From Rhodobacteraceae bacterium NBU2976 (GTDB taxonomy: Bacteria; Pseudomonadota; Alphaproteobacteria; Rhodobacterales; Rhodobacteraceae): a stretch of 64,000 bases of DNA. The position numbers were made by a program, and so were the translations under genes. The stretch is from NCBI GenBank assembly GCA_023630215.1, contig JALPRQ010000001.1, positions 1,240,001-1,304,000 of the forward strand, written 5' to 3'. Under the pieces are notes generated by a model. It ran no database searches. It was not told the origin of the DNA and saw only the letters and a list, made by a program, of their open reading frames with translations. Of this stretch, positions 25,780-35,857 are shown piece after piece; positions within the stretch are counted from its first letter, which is position 1, and each line of letters opens with the position of its first letter.

Positions 25780-26870
25780 GCGGCAAGCCCCTGTTGATTA
25801 TTGCCGCTGGCGGCACGGGGGGGCACATGTTCCCGGCCCAAGCTTTGGCCGAAGAAATGTTGCGCCGTGGGTGGCGGGTGAAACTGTCGACAGACGAACG
25901 CGGCAACAAATATTCCGGTGGTTTCCCCGAGGGGATCGAGAGGGAGGTCGTACGCTCCGCTAGCCCTTCGCAGGGGTCGTTGGTGAACCGTGCGCTCTCG
26001 CCATTTAAAATCACGGTGGGTGCGATTTCGGCCATCCGCGCGATGCGTCGGGATCGTCCAGCGGCGGTGGTGGGCTTTGGGGGTTATCCAGCGTTGCCCG
26101 CGTTAATCGCTGCGCGGTTGTTGAAGTTGCCCCGCATGATCCACGAGCAAAACGGCGTTCTGGGCCGCGTGAACCGTCTGTTCGCGCGTCAGGTTAGCGT
26201 TGTGGCCTGTTCCGTTTGGCCAACCGTGACGCCCCCGAAAACCCGCACAGTTCACACCGGCAATCCGGTCCGCAATGCCATCCTTGAACATGCCAGCGAG
26301 GATTACCAACCCCCCGGCCAATGGCCGATGCAGATATTGGTGATCGGCGGATCGCAGGGTGCGCGTGCGTTATCCCAGATCGTGCCCGAGGCCATTGCTG
26401 CCCTGCCCGAAGGTCTGCGTCGTTTCCTGACCATCTTCCATCAGGCGCGGGACGAGGATTTTCAGATTGCCAAGGACACTTATGAAAATGCCGGGGTCGC
26501 CGCTGACGTGCGCCCGTTCTTTGACAAGGTTGCAGAAAGGATCGCCTCCGCACAACTGGTGATATCCCGTGCTGGAGCGTCTTCGGTTGCAGATATTTCG
26601 GTCATTGGCCGCCCGTCGATCCTGATCCCCTACCCATCAGCCACCAACGACCACCAGACAGCCAACGCGCAAGGGCTGGCGGACAGTGGCGGGGCGTTTG
26701 TATTGCAGGAATCCGCATTGACAGCCGAGGGGCTATCGGGGCACATCGCCGCGATCCTGTCGGACCCGGATGGTGCCATCGCCATGGCGCAGGCGGCGGC
26801 CGCACAAGGAAAACCAAATGCGACACAGGAACTTGCAAACCTTGTCGAAACGCTTGCCAAGAAAGGCTGA
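25776..26870 (+). CDS. murG: Lipid II synthase MurG (GlcNAc transferase)
   Basis: 364 residues. Glycosyltransferase 28 family: GGTGGHMFPAQALAEE near the N-terminus binds lipid I, GFGGYPALPALIAARLL and HEQNGVLGRVNRL follow, and the C-terminal half has GGSQGARALSQIVPEA and SRAGASSVADISVIGRPSI for UDP-GlcNAc. It makes lipid II on the inner face of the membrane. Overlaps ftsW by 4 bases. Confidence 0.98.
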   Translation: MSGKPLLIIAAGGTGGHMFPAQALAEEMLRRGWRVKLSTDERGNKYSGGFPEGIEREVVRSASPSQGSLVNRALSPFKITVGAISAIRAMRRDRPAAVVGFGGYPALPALIAARLLKLPRMIHEQNGVLGRVNRLFARQVSVVACSVWPTVTPPKTRTVHTGNPVRNAILEHASEDYQPPGQWPMQILVIGGSQGARALSQIVPEAIAALPEGLRRFLTIFHQARDEDFQIAKDTYENAGVAADVRPFFDKVAERIASAQLVISRAGASSVADISVIGRPSILIPYPSATNDHQTANAQGLADSGGAFVLQESALTAEGLSGHIAAILSDPDGAIAMAQAAAAQGKPNATQELANLVETLAKKG

Positions 26871-26873
26871 CAC

Positions 26874-28277
26874 GTGAACGCCCAGACGCGACTACCCCAT
26901 GATATCGGTCCGATCCATTTTGTTGGTATCGGCGGCATCGGCATGTCCGGCATTGCCGAGGTGTTGTTGAATCATGGCTACACCGTGCAGGGGTCGGACC
27001 TGAAGGCTTCGAAAATCACCGAACGGCTGGAACAGCTTGGTGCGACGGTGTTCATTGGGCAAAAGGCGGAAAATCTAGAGGGGGCGGAGGTGATCTGCAT
27101 CTCCTCCGCGATCAAACCCGGCAATCCGGAATTGGACGCTGCCCGGGCGCAAAAACTGCCGGTCGTGCGCCGGGCCGAGATGCTGGCCGAGCTGATGCGG
27201 CTGAAATCGAATGTCGCGATTGCCGGAACTCACGGCAAAACCACCACGACATCGATGGTTGCGGCGCTGTTGGATGGCGGCGGTATTGACCCGACCGTGA
27301 TCAATGGCGGGGTCATTCACGCCTATGGATCAAACGCCCGGATGGGTGACAGCGACTGGATGGTCGTGGAGGCGGACGAGAGCGACGGCACCTTCAACCG
27401 CCTGCCTGCGACGATTGCAGTGGTCACCAACATCGACCCCGAACACTTGGATCACTATGGAAGTTTCGACGCGGTGAAGGAGGCGTTTTATACCTTTGTC
27501 TCCAACATCCCTTTCTATGGTCTGGCGATCTGCTGCACCGATCACCCCGAGGTGCTCTCGCTGGTTGGTCGCATCAACGACCGCCGTGTGGTGACGTTTG
27601 GATTCAACCCGCAGGCCGATGTCCGTGCCGAGAACTTGCATTACGAAGACGGCAAAGCCTGTTTCGACGTGGTTCTGGCGCATGAGGGCACGCGGATCAC
27701 CGACCTGCGCCTGCCGATGCCCGGCGATCACAATGTGTCGAACATGCTGGCCGCCATTTCCGTTGCCCGGCATCTGGGCATTTCCGAAAGCGACATTCGC
27801 AAGGCGGTCAACAGCTTCGGCGGCGTCAACCGACGATTTACCCGGGTGGGTGACTGGAACGGTATCCCGATCATCGACGACTACGCCCACCATCCGGTAG
27901 AAATCGCAGCCCTGCTGAAAGCCGCGCGGCAGGCGACCAAAGGCCGTGTGATCGCCGTCCACCAACCCCACCGCTACACCCGCCTCCACGATCTGTTCGA
28001 AGATTTCTGCGGCTGTTTCAACGATGCCGACGTGATTGCGATTACCGATATTTACGCGGCAGGTGAGGCTCCCATCGAAGGCGCCGACCGCGACTCGCTG
28101 GTGCGCGGGTTGGTGAATCACGGGCATAAACACGCGGTGGGGATCGAAGGGGAGGCGGATCTGGCGGATTTTGTCAAAACCCACGCCAAGCCGGGGGATA
28201 TTGTGGTATGCCTAGGGGCTGGAACGATTTCGACGTGGGCAAATGCGTTGCCCAAGGAGCTGGGGAATGGAAATTGA
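26874..28277 (+). CDS. murC: UDP-MurNAc:L-alanine ligase
   Basis: 467 residues, GTG start 3 bases after mur[22 protein letters not shown] is the N-terminal nucleotide-fold signature, [16 protein letters not shown] the ATP loop, with [11 protein letters not shown] and [10 protein letters not shown] further on. It adds L-alanine to UDP-MurNAc, the first step of the stem peptide. The 3' end overlaps the next small membrane gene by 11 bases. Confidence 0.98.
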   Translation: MNAQTRLPHDIGPIHFVGIGGIGMSGIAEVLLNHGYTVQGSDLKASKITERLEQLGATVFIGQKAENLEGAEVICISSAIKPGNPELDAARAQKLPVVRRAEMLAELMRLKSNVAIAGTHGKTTTTSMVAALLDGGGIDPTVINGGVIHAYGSNARMGDSDWMVVEADESDGTFNRLPATIAVVTNIDPEHLDHYGSFDAVKEAFYTFVSNIPFYGLAICCTDHPEVLSLVGRINDRRVVTFGFNPQADVRAENLHYEDGKACFDVVLAHEGTRITDLRLPMPGDHNVSNMLAAISVARHLGISESDIRKAVNSFGGVNRRFTRVGDWNGIPIIDDYAHHPVEIAALLKAARQATKGRVIAVHQPHRYTRLHDLFEDFCGCFNDADVIAITDIYAAGEAPIEGADRDSLVRGLVNHGHKHAVGIEGEADLADFVKTHAKPGDIVVCLGAGTISTWANALPKELGNGN

Positions 28278-28602
28278 TCCAGACATATTAATTGCCGCCG
28301 TTCTATTTGGCGGCGCATTAGTGGCTCTTTTTCTAGATATCGGTTTCCATCTGCGAGACGGTATTCGCGGACTCGCTAAGGTGTTTATGATCCAACTTGG
28401 GTTTACGATTCTGCTAGGTGCGTGGGTTGGATATTTTGACGTTCCACTTCACGGGTTCAGCAATACAAGGCTCGGTAAGTTTGGAATGATCGTTATACTG
28501 GGAGCAATTGTTGCAACTTTTATGGCGCTTACTGCACTTTGGTTTTCAATATTGATCAAGCGTCACTACCCACGTTTCGCAGTAAAAATGGCCAGAGACT
28601 AG
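28267..28602 (+). CDS. Small membrane protein of unknown function (between murC and murB)
   Basis: 111 residues from ATG 28267, inside the end of murC, preceded by AGGAGCTGGG. Three hydrophobic segments: [39 protein letters not shown] and [20 protein letters not shown]. No family recognised. Codon use is more AT-rich than in the flanking mur genes, which may mean it is a later insertion in the cluster. Sandwiched between murC and the DUF2484 gene. Confidence 0.7.
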   Translation: MEIDPDILIAAVLFGGALVALFLDIGFHLRDGIRGLAKVFMIQLGFTILLGAWVGYFDVPLHGFSNTRLGKFGMIVILGAIVATFMALTALWFSILIKRHYPRFAVKMARD

Positions 28603-28613
28603 GCTAAAGATAA

Positions 28614-28871
28614 ATGAAACCTTCCCTCCTCGCCGTCCTCATCTGGTCTGCACTCTGCGCCGCCGCCGGGGCAACGCCGAATCCGTGGCATCGGACCATC
28701 GCCTATATCCTGATGGCGGCTTACCTCGTCATTGCTTACTACCTGATCCAAGATTTCGGCTGGTGGGCGGCGCTTCTGTTCCTTGCGCTCGCGCTGTTTC
28801 AGCTTAGGTTACTGTTCATCCATTGGCTGAAACTGCTGCTCCACCGTTGGAAGGGGGCGAAACATGACTGA
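28614..28871 (+). CDS. DUF2484 family membrane protein
   Basis: 85 residues with two or three membrane helices ([55 protein letters not shown]). The family occurs at this position, directly ahead of murB, in Rhodobacterales. Its 3' end overlaps the murB ATG by 8 bases. The function is unknown; the fixed position suggests a role linked to wall synthesis or to coupling of murB translation. Confidence 0.8.
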   Translation: MKPSLLAVLIWSALCAAAGATPNPWHRTIAYILMAAYLVIAYYLIQDFGWWAALLFLALALFQLRLLFIHWLKLLLHRWKGAKHD

Positions 28872-29796
28872 TCTGATGTCCCGCCTTCCCAAGGTCGAAG
28901 GAACCTATACCGAAAACCGCGATATGTCGGCGCTCAGCTGGCTGCGCACCGGTGGCCCAGCGGACGTGCTGTTTCAGCCCGCGCATATCGCCGACCTCGC
29001 GCATTTCATGAAACATCTGCCCAAAGACATCCCGATCCTGCCTGTTGGTGTCTGTTCCAACATGATCATTCGCGACGGTGGTATCCGTGGTGTCGTGATC
29101 CGGCTGGGGCGGGGGTTCAACGGGATCGAACCCTTGAAAGACAATAAAATCCGCGCCGGGGCCGCGGCGCTCGATGCGCATGTCGCGCGAAAGGCTGCGG
29201 ATGCGGGGGTTGATCTGGCGTTCCTGCGCACGATCCCCGGCACGATTGGCGGGGCGATCAAGATGAATGCGGGCTGTTATGGCGTCTATACGGCCGACGT
29301 GTTTCGCACGGCAACAGCCGTGACCCGTGCGGGCGACGTTGTGACCTTGCGCCCCGATGATATGGACTTCGCCTATCGCTATTCCGCCCTGCCAGACGAT
29401 ACAATCATCGTGCAGGCCGTGTTTCAAGGCCCAGCGGCGGAGCCAGCGGCGATCCATCAGAAAATGGAAGACGCGCTGGCCAAACGCGAGGCGACGCAGC
29501 CGACCAAAGAACGTTCCTGCGGGTCCACTTTCCGCAATCCCGCGGGCTTTTCGTCAACCGGACAGGACGATGACACCCACGAATTAAAAGCGTGGAAGGT
29601 GATCGAGGATGCAGGTTTGCGTGGTTACCGCATGGGCGGCGCGCAGATGTCGGAAATGCATCCGAACTTCCTGATCAACACCGGAACGGCGAATTCCGCC
29701 GATCTGGAAAATCTCGGCGAATATGTGCGGGAAAAGGTTGCCCAAAACAGTGGAATTGATCTACAGTGGGAAATTATGCGCGTCGGCGAAAAATAA
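28864..29796 (+). CDS. murB: UDP-N-acetylenolpyruvoylglucosamine reductase
   Basis: 310 residues. FAD-binding type 4 domain: [30 protein letters not shown] and the [21 protein letters not shown] block. The catalytic region is [12 protein letters not shown] and the end is [16 protein letters not shown]. It reduces UDP-GlcNAc-enolpyruvate to UDP-MurNAc with NADPH. The serine in GSTFRNP is the proton donor residue of the family. Overlaps the DUF2484 gene. Confidence 0.97.
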   Translation: MTDLMSRLPKVEGTYTENRDMSALSWLRTGGPADVLFQPAHIADLAHFMKHLPKDIPILPVGVCSNMIIRDGGIRGVVIRLGRGFNGIEPLKDNKIRAGAAALDAHVARKAADAGVDLAFLRTIPGTIGGAIKMNAGCYGVYTADVFRTATAVTRAGDVVTLRPDDMDFAYRYSALPDDTIIVQAVFQGPAAEPAAIHQKMEDALAKREATQPTKERSCGSTFRNPAGFSSTGQDDDTHELKAWKVIEDAGLRGYRMGGAQMSEMHPNFLINTGTANSADLENLGEYVREKVAQNSGIDLQWEIMRVGEK

Positions 29797-29863
29797 GCCG
29801 AACCGGAAAGCGCAAAAAGCGACCCCATAAGCCAAAAGGCACGGGGCAGAATTGAGGCGGTAG

Positions 29864-30778
29864 ATGTCGAGCAGGACAGCAAACCGCATTGTGGTACTAC
29901 TGGGTGGCCGGTCGGCAGAGCGTGAAGTCTCGCTGTCGTCAGGCCGCGAATGCGTAGCTGCATTGCGGAGTGAAGGGTTCGAGGTAATCGAGATTGACGC
30001 GGGTCCCACCCTCGTCGATGACCTGCGTGCTGCCAAACCTGATGTCGTGTTCAACGCCCTCCACGGTCGATGGGGGGAGGATGGATGCGTCCAAGGTATC
30101 CTCGAATGGCTTCAAATTCCCTATACGCATTCCGGCGTTCTGGCGTCTGCCCTTGCAATGGATAAGGAACGCTCCAAAGTGGCCTTCGCCGATGCGGGTC
30201 TGCCCATTGTCGACAGTATTCTGGTCCCTCGCGAAGACGCGATGGCCGACCACCCGATGCGCCCGCCCTATGTCGTGAAACCGAATAACGAAGGCTCCTC
30301 CGTCGGCGTCTATCTGGTGCATGAAAACGCCAATAGCCCGGCGAAGCTGGACGCGTCGATGCCTGATATCGTGATGGTCGAAAAATACGTTCCGGGCCGC
30401 GAACTGACGGTTGCCGTGATGGGCGACAGACCCCTGACGGTCACAGATATCTATGCGACCGGCTGGTATGACTATGACGCGAAATACAAGGAGGGCGGTT
30501 CGACCCACGTGGTCCCTGCCGACCTTCCCAAGGAAATCTTTGATGCCTGCATGGACTATGCCTTGCGTGCCCACAACGTCCTGGGATGCCGGGGTATCAG
30601 CCGCACCGATTTTCGGTGGGACGAGGAATATGGCCTGGCGGGATTGGTGCTGTTGGAAACCAACACCCAACCCGGCATGACGCCAACATCGCTTGCGCCC
30701 GAACAGGCAGCCCATAACGGAATTTCTTTTGGCCAGCTTTGCCGCTGGCTGGTGGAGGACGCCTCATGCTCCCGATAA
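29864..30778 (+). CDS. ddl: D-alanine:D-alanine ligase
   Basis: 304 residues, ATP-grasp fold. LLGGRSAEREVSLSSG at the N-terminus, NALHGRWGEDGCVQGIL, SGVLASALAMDKERSK, VVKPNNEGSSVGVYLV, and the Mg-binding LLETNTQPGMTPTSLAPEQA at the end. It makes D-Ala-D-Ala for MurF. The 3' end overlaps ftsQ by 13 bases. Confidence 0.97.
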   Translation: MSSRTANRIVVLLGGRSAEREVSLSSGRECVAALRSEGFEVIEIDAGPTLVDDLRAAKPDVVFNALHGRWGEDGCVQGILEWLQIPYTHSGVLASALAMDKERSKVAFADAGLPIVDSILVPREDAMADHPMRPPYVVKPNNEGSSVGVYLVHENANSPAKLDASMPDIVMVEKYVPGRELTVAVMGDRPLTVTDIYATGWYDYDAKYKEGGSTHVVPADLPKEIFDACMDYALRAHNVLGCRGISRTDFRWDEEYGLAGLVLLETNTQPGMTPTSLAPEQAAHNGISFGQLCRWLVEDASCSR

Positions 30779-31632
30779 AACACGATCCCTCTCCGTCGTT
30801 GTTGCGCTATCGCGCCGAACGCATCTGGCTTCGAAAATCCGTGCGTCAGGCGGTGCGGATCTGGCTGCCGCTGGGATTGGCAAGCTGGCTGGTGATCGGG
30901 CTGGCGAATAACGAAACCGTCCGCGCGGCCGCTGCAGATACGTGGAAAGGTTTGCGCACAACGGTTGCCGAGCAACCCGAACTGCGTGTCGAATCTCTGT
31001 CCATGCCGGATGCGTCAGATGATCTGATGGCGCAGATATTTGCGGTTGCAGATATCAACTTGCCTGCCAGCTCTCTGGATATTGATGTCGCAAGAATCAA
31101 GACCGCGATAGAAGGATTGGATGCGGTTAAATCAGCCGAGGTGATGATCCATCCGGGTGGCATTCTGGAAATCCGTACAACGGAACGCGTGCCGACAATC
31201 GTTTGGCGCGATGGGGAAACGCTGCGCCTGATTGATGATGACGGCAAGCGCGTCGCCATCTTGGCGCGTCGCGCCGCCCGCCCGGACCTGCCGCTGGTGG
31301 TGGGGGACGGGGCCGATCGCGCGATCCCCGAAATCCACGCCATGCTGGATGTTTTGGGTCCAATTTCCGCACGTGTCCGCGGCTTTGTTCGTGTTGGCGA
31401 ACGTCGCTGGGACGTGGTGCTGGATCGCAACCAAACCATCATGTTGCCCGAATATGGCGGGGTCACTGCGCTGCGCCGGGTGATGGCGTTTGATACGTCG
31501 CAGAACCTGTTAGCTCGCGATGTCGAGGTGATCGACATGCGCAACGGTGACCGTCCGGTCTTGCGATTAACCGATAATGCGATTGAACAGTTACGGGTCC
31601 AGCGGGCCTATGTGCGCGGAGAAGACGCATGA
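30766..31632 (+). CDS. ftsQ: Cell division protein FtsQ
   Basis: 288 residues from ATG 30766, with GGAGG upstream inside ddl. A basic cytoplasmic N-terminus (residues 1-37), one membrane helix (about 38-58), then a POTRA domain (about 90-160, MSLSS-like entry and SAEVMIHPGGILEIRTTERVP) and a beta domain (MLPEYGGVTALRRVMAF). It recruits FtsBL and FtsWI to the septum. Overlaps ftsA by 4 bases. Confidence 0.93.
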   Translation: MLPIKHDPSPSLLRYRAERIWLRKSVRQAVRIWLPLGLASWLVIGLANNETVRAAAADTWKGLRTTVAEQPELRVESLSMPDASDDLMAQIFAVADINLPASSLDIDVARIKTAIEGLDAVKSAEVMIHPGGILEIRTTERVPTIVWRDGETLRLIDDDGKRVAILARRAARPDLPLVVGDGADRAIPEIHAMLDVLGPISARVRGFVRVGERRWDVVLDRNQTIMLPEYGGVTALRRVMAFDTSQNLLARDVEVIDMRNGDRPVLRLTDNAIEQLRVQRAYVRGEDA

Positions 31633-32969
31633 GCGTAAATCTATTTGAAATGCAACGCGAAATGCGCCGCCGGCGAGAGGCTGCGATCCGCCGTGGCGTC
31701 GTTGGTGTGCTGGATATTGGCACGTCAAAGATCGCCTGCCTGATCCTGCAATTCGCGCCAAACCTGATCAACGAACCGGGCAGCGACGAAGCGGTGACTG
31801 TGCCATCCATGGGCGCTTTTCGCGTGGTCGGTGTTGGCACCACCCGTTCGCGTGGGGTGAGGTTTGGCGAAATTGCCCACATGGACGAGGTCGAAAAAGA
31901 TATTCGTCTAGCTGTGCAGCGGGCGCAGAAAATGTCTGGCCTGCGGGTCGATGATGTGATTGTCGCCTTTTCGGGTGGGCGTCCACGCTCTTACGGCCTG
32001 TCTGGCGAGGTTAACGTCGAAAATGGCGAAGTGCACGAGCGTGACATTGGGCACGCCATGTTCGCATGTGATATCCCGCCCTATGGTCACGGTCGTCAAC
32101 CGCTTCATGCGATGCCGGTCAGCTATACGCTTGACAGCCGGGCGGGGCTGGCGGATCCGCGCGGACAGATCGGCAACCGACTGGCGCTTGATATGCATAT
32201 GCTGACGGTAAACGATACTGTTGTGCACAACCTGCTCAACTGCATCAAACGCTGCGATCTTGAGGTCGCCGCGCTGGCCCATTCCAGCTTTGCTGCCGGT
32301 GTCTCCAGTCTTGTCGAAAATGAACAGGAACTCGGCGCGGCCTGTATTGATATGGGGGCAGGGTCCACCGGAATATCCGTCTTTATCAAGAAGCAGATGA
32401 TCTATGCTGATGCGGTGCGTCTGGGGGGGGATCACATCACGAATGATATCCGCCAGGCGCTACAAATTGATGGCGACGTGGCTGAACGGATCAAGACACT
32501 TCATGGCGGGGTGATTGCGACCTCCTCGGATGACCGTGAACTGATCGAGGTTCCGAACCCCATGAGCCAATGGGAGGATAATCGCCGCCATGTGACGCGT
32601 TCCGAATTGATCGGCGTTATCCGCCCACGCGTAGAGGAAATTTTGGAGGAGGTCCGTGATCGCCTTGACGCTTCCGGTTTCGACTATCTGCCCAGTCAGC
32701 AGATCGTGTTGACGGGGGGCTCCAGTCAGATCCTTGGCCTCGATGACATGGCCGCCCGTATCCTTGGACGCCGTTGCCGTATTGGTCGCCCGCTGCGTGT
32801 GATGGGGTTGCCACAAGCGGCCACCGGATCAGGATTTGCGGCCGCCGTTGGCCTTGCACTGCACGCGTCGCATCCGCGCGACGAATGCTGGGATTATGAA
32901 ATGCCGCATGACCGAATTGGCGCAAGAAAATTGCGCAGAACGGTGCGTTGGTTCAAAGATAACTGGTGA
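31629..32969 (+). CDS. ftsA: Cell division protein FtsA
   Basis: 446 residues, actin fold. GVLDIGTSKIACLI (about 26-39) is the phosphate-1 loop, CIDMGAGSTGISVFI the phosphate-2 loop, and VLTGGSSQILGLDDMAARIL the adenosine motif. The C-terminal IGARKLRRTVRWFKDNW is an amphipathic membrane-targeting helix. It tethers FtsZ to the membrane. The ATG overlaps the ftsQ stop. A hairpin with terminator features follows before ftsZ. Confidence 0.96.
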   Translation: MSVNLFEMQREMRRRREAAIRRGVVGVLDIGTSKIACLILQFAPNLINEPGSDEAVTVPSMGAFRVVGVGTTRSRGVRFGEIAHMDEVEKDIRLAVQRAQKMSGLRVDDVIVAFSGGRPRSYGLSGEVNVENGEVHERDIGHAMFACDIPPYGHGRQPLHAMPVSYTLDSRAGLADPRGQIGNRLALDMHMLTVNDTVVHNLLNCIKRCDLEVAALAHSSFAAGVSSLVENEQELGAACIDMGAGSTGISVFIKKQMIYADAVRLGGDHITNDIRQALQIDGDVAERIKTLHGGVIATSSDDRELIEVPNPMSQWEDNRRHVTRSELIGVIRPRVEEILEEVRDRLDASGFDYLPSQQIVLTGGSSQILGLDDMAARILGRRCRIGRPLRVMGLPQAATGSGFAAAVGLALHASHPRDECWDYEMPHDRIGARKLRRTVRWFKDNW

Positions 32970-33038
32970 ATTGGCGATATCTCGCCCGAAAACCACCAGA
33001 TTTTGTCGCCAACTACCGGATATTGTAGAGTAAAACCG

Positions 33039-33065
33039 AAAAAACACGTGACGTAGCGTGTTTTT
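33039..33065 (+). terminator. Terminator-like hairpin between ftsA and ftsZ
   Basis: AAAAACACG (33040-33048) pairs with CGTGTTTTT (33057-33065) around an 8-base loop, giving a stem with an A-run before and a T-run after. It lies 70 bases after ftsA and 72 before ftsZ. It would reduce read-through and leave ftsZ to its own promoter. The stem is AT-rich at its base, so termination may be partial. Confidence 0.5.
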
Positions 33066-33137
33066 GGGGTTAGTCTCGGGTGCAGCAGTTTACAGGAAAA
33101 AGCCCGGAAAACGGGTGAAAAACAGGCGGACATTAAA

Positions 33138-34664
33138 ATGGCTTTGAATCTCAGCATGCCGGAGCAACCAGATCTGCGGCCACGTATTACTGTATTTGGT
33201 GTGGGTGGTGCAGGCGGAAACGCCGTGAACAATATGATTGCCAAGCAGTTAGAGGGCGCGGATTTCGTCGTGGCGAATACTGACGCGCAGGCGCTGCAGC
33301 AAAATCAGGCGACGACCAAGCTTCAGCTTGGGGCACGGGTGACCGAAGGGTTGGGCGCTGGGGCACGGCCTGAAATCGGAGCCGCCGCCGCCGAAGAAAA
33401 TATCGAAGAAATCGTGGATCAATTGGCCGGTTCGCACATGTGCTTCATTACTGCCGGTATGGGCGGGGGGACTGGCACAGGGGCCGCCCCGATCATCGCA
33501 CAGGCCGCGCGCGAACTGGGTGTGTTGACCGTTGGTGTTGTGACCAAGCCGTTCCAGTTCGAAGGTTCGCGCCGGATGCGTCTGGCTGAAGCCGGGATCG
33601 AAACGCTGCAAAAGATGGTTGATACACTGATCATCATTCCGAACCAGAACCTGTTCCGCCTGGCCAATGAAAATACCACCTTCACCGAAGCTTTCGCGAT
33701 GGCGGACGACGTGCTTTATCAGGGCGTCAAAGGGGTGACCGACCTGATGGTGCGCCCGGGCCTGATCAACCTCGACTTCGCAGACGTGCGTGCTGTGATG
33801 GACGAGATGGGCAAAGCCATGATGGGTACCGGCGAGGCATCGGGTGAAAATCGCGCGATCGAAGCCGCGGAAAAAGCCATCGCCAACCCGCTTCTGGACG
33901 AGATCAGCTTGCAGGGTGCCAAAGGGGTGTTGATCAACATTACCGGCAGCCACGACATGACTCTGTTCGAACTGGACGAAGCCGCCAACCGCATTCGCGA
34001 AGAAGTGGACGCAGATGCAAATATCATCGTCGGTTCCACGCTTGATCCGTCGATGGAGGGGGTCATGCGCGTTTCCGTCGTCGCCACCGGTATCGATGCG
34101 AACGAAGCGCAGATGCCCGACCATGTTGAACGCCGTAAAATGTCCGAGCCGCGCAAGCCGAACATTATGAATCTGGGGCGTCCGGTGACGGCAGCTGTTG
34201 TCGAGGCGGCGAAACCCGAACCTGAAGTGAGTGCACAACCTGCACCACAGCCCGCTGCTGAACCCGTCGCACAGGCGCAGCCGACCGTTGCGGAAACCGG
34301 CAGCCTGTTTGACACAGCGCCAGCCGCTCCGGCACAACCTGCCGCACAACCCGTCCCGATTGCCAAAGCCGGCGATCCTTCGCCCGAGGCTTTGCAGCGT
34401 TTGCGCGCTGCCGTGAACAAGGAACCTGGTCCAAGAGAAGATGAAGACGAAGGCGAAGACCCGCGGGTCGCCAAGGAAAGCGAGCATCACGGCCGTTTTG
34501 CCATCAATAATCTGATCAACAAGATGACCGGACACTCCGAAAAGCCGATGCCGCGACGTCAACCGCTGATCAGCCATCCGCCTGCAAGATCATTCGAAGA
34601 TATCGAGGATGACGAACAGGAACGTGTTGAAATACCAGCATTTTTGCGCCGCCAAGCTAACTAG
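33138..34664 (+). CDS. ftsZ: Cell division protein FtsZ
   Basis: 508 residues, longer than enterobacterial FtsZ because of a linker of about 170 residues that is rich in Pro, Ala and Gln (about 330-485). The GTPase core has [13 protein letters not shown], the tubulin signature [13 protein letters not shown] (about 107-119) and the T7 region [10 protein letters not shown]. The C-terminal peptide [12 protein letters not shown] is the FtsA-binding tail. It forms the Z-ring. Followed by a strong intrinsic terminator. Confidence 0.98.
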   Translation: MALNLSMPEQPDLRPRITVFGVGGAGGNAVNNMIAKQLEGADFVVANTDAQALQQNQATTKLQLGARVTEGLGAGARPEIGAAAAEENIEEIVDQLAGSHMCFITAGMGGGTGTGAAPIIAQAARELGVLTVGVVTKPFQFEGSRRMRLAEAGIETLQKMVDTLIIIPNQNLFRLANENTTFTEAFAMADDVLYQGVKGVTDLMVRPGLINLDFADVRAVMDEMGKAMMGTGEASGENRAIEAAEKAIANPLLDEISLQGAKGVLINITGSHDMTLFELDEAANRIREEVDADANIIVGSTLDPSMEGVMRVSVVATGIDANEAQMPDHVERRKMSEPRKPNIMNLGRPVTAAVVEAAKPEPEVSAQPAPQPAAEPVAQAQPTVAETGSLFDTAPAAPAQPAAQPVPIAKAGDPSPEALQRLRAAVNKEPGPREDEDEGEDPRVAKESEHHGRFAINNLINKMTGHSEKPMPRRQPLISHPPARSFEDIEDDEQERVEIPAFLRRQAN

Positions 34665-34685
34665 GCGCACGTGATATCCCAAGTG

Positions 34686-34716
34686 AAAAGGGCATCCGGT
34701 CGCGATGCCCTTTTTT
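34686..34716 (+). terminator. Intrinsic terminator after ftsZ
   Basis: GGGCATC (34690-34696) pairs with GATGCCC (34704-34710), extended by AAAA and TTTT, and is followed by six T residues. A typical Rho-independent terminator that separates ftsZ from lpxC. Confidence 0.9.
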
Positions 34717-34826
34717 CGTTTTCGGCAAAGATGTGTCGTTGTTGCAATTCGTCACAAAGAGTGAGTTGAGCTTTACGCCTGCTGCGCCTAGTTAGCAGGT
34801 AACAAAAAGAAAACGCAGGTTGCTAC

Positions 34827-35747
34827 GTGCAAACGACAATTAAAAATAGTTTTGCTGTCATCGGAACCGGGCTCCATTCGGGGCGTCCGGTGCGCATGTC
34901 TGTCCACCCGGCAGCGGCGGATCACGGCATTGTATTTGAGCGCACCGACGTCAAATCCCGGGATGCGCGCGTCCCCGCACGATTCAATCTGGTCAGCGAT
35001 ACCACCCTGTGCACGCGGATCAGCAATGCAGATGGCGTAAGTGTCGCAACGATCGAACATATCATGGCCGCATTCGCCGGTTGTGGGGTGCACAATGCGC
35101 TCGTCAAGCTGGATGCCCCCGAAGTACCTATTATGGACGGGTCGTCGCGCCGTTTTGTCCGCGAAATCCTGTCGGTCGGTGTCAGCACGTTTGATGCCCC
35201 GGCGAAAATTCTGCGTGTTCTGAAAACGGTCCATGTTTCGGATGCGGACGCGTTCGCGGAATTGTCGCCATCAGATGATTTTGAAATTGATTTTGCGATC
35301 AACTTCCCTGATGCGGTGATTGGTTCGCAGCATCGTTTCCTGAACATGAAAAACGGCAGTTTCGTGCGCGAGCTGGCCGATTGCCGTACATTCTGCCGCA
35401 AGGTTGATGTTGACTATATGCAATCGCAGGGGCTGGCCCTTGGTGGTTCGTTGGATAACGCAATCGTTGTGGATGGTGATCGCGTGCTTAACACCGAAGG
35501 TTTCCGTCATGAGGACGAGTGCGTTCGTCACAAGATGCTGGACGCACTGGGTGACATGGCGCTGATTGGTATGCCGATCCTTGGCCGCTATCGTGGCGTG
35601 CGGGCCGGGCATCGGGTCACGAACCTGCTTTTGCGCAAATTATATGCGACACCGGGCGCGTTCGAAATCATCGATGCGGACATGCAATATGCAGCGAAAC
35701 TGCCGGGCGTCGGGGTAACTGTCGAGGACCTTGACCTCGCGATCTGA
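34827..35747 (+). CDS. lpxC: UDP-3-O-acyl-N-acetylglucosamine deacetylase
   Basis: 306 residues starting at GTG 34827. Zinc site: the histidine in ATIEHIMAAFAG and the HxxxD pair in ECVRHKMLDALGD. GTGLHSGRPV at the N-terminus and PIMDGSSRRFVREI are further landmarks. It catalyses the committed step of lipid A synthesis in the cytoplasm, so the cell makes LPS. It lies after the ftsZ terminator and likely has its own promoter in the 110-base gap. Confidence 0.97.
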   Translation: MQTTIKNSFAVIGTGLHSGRPVRMSVHPAAADHGIVFERTDVKSRDARVPARFNLVSDTTLCTRISNADGVSVATIEHIMAAFAGCGVHNALVKLDAPEVPIMDGSSRRFVREILSVGVSTFDAPAKILRVLKTVHVSDADAFAELSPSDDFEIDFAINFPDAVIGSQHRFLNMKNGSFVRELADCRTFCRKVDVDYMQSQGLALGGSLDNAIVVDGDRVLNTEGFRHEDECVRHKMLDALGDMALIGMPILGRYRGVRAGHRVTNLLLRKLYATPGAFEIIDADMQYAAKLPGVGVTVEDLDLAI

Positions 35748-35857
35748 TCTGCTGTGGAAATTTCAGGCCTCGCAGGTGTTTTTCCCTTCAAAATCCTGTG
35801 CTAATCCGCTAGCAAACATGGACATGTGTCATGCATGGCGGAAATTTGGGGATTGGT

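Noticed and set aside
33249-34577. 442-residue ORF antisense to ftsZ
   Set aside because: A shadow of the GC-rich ftsZ coding sequence with no family features.
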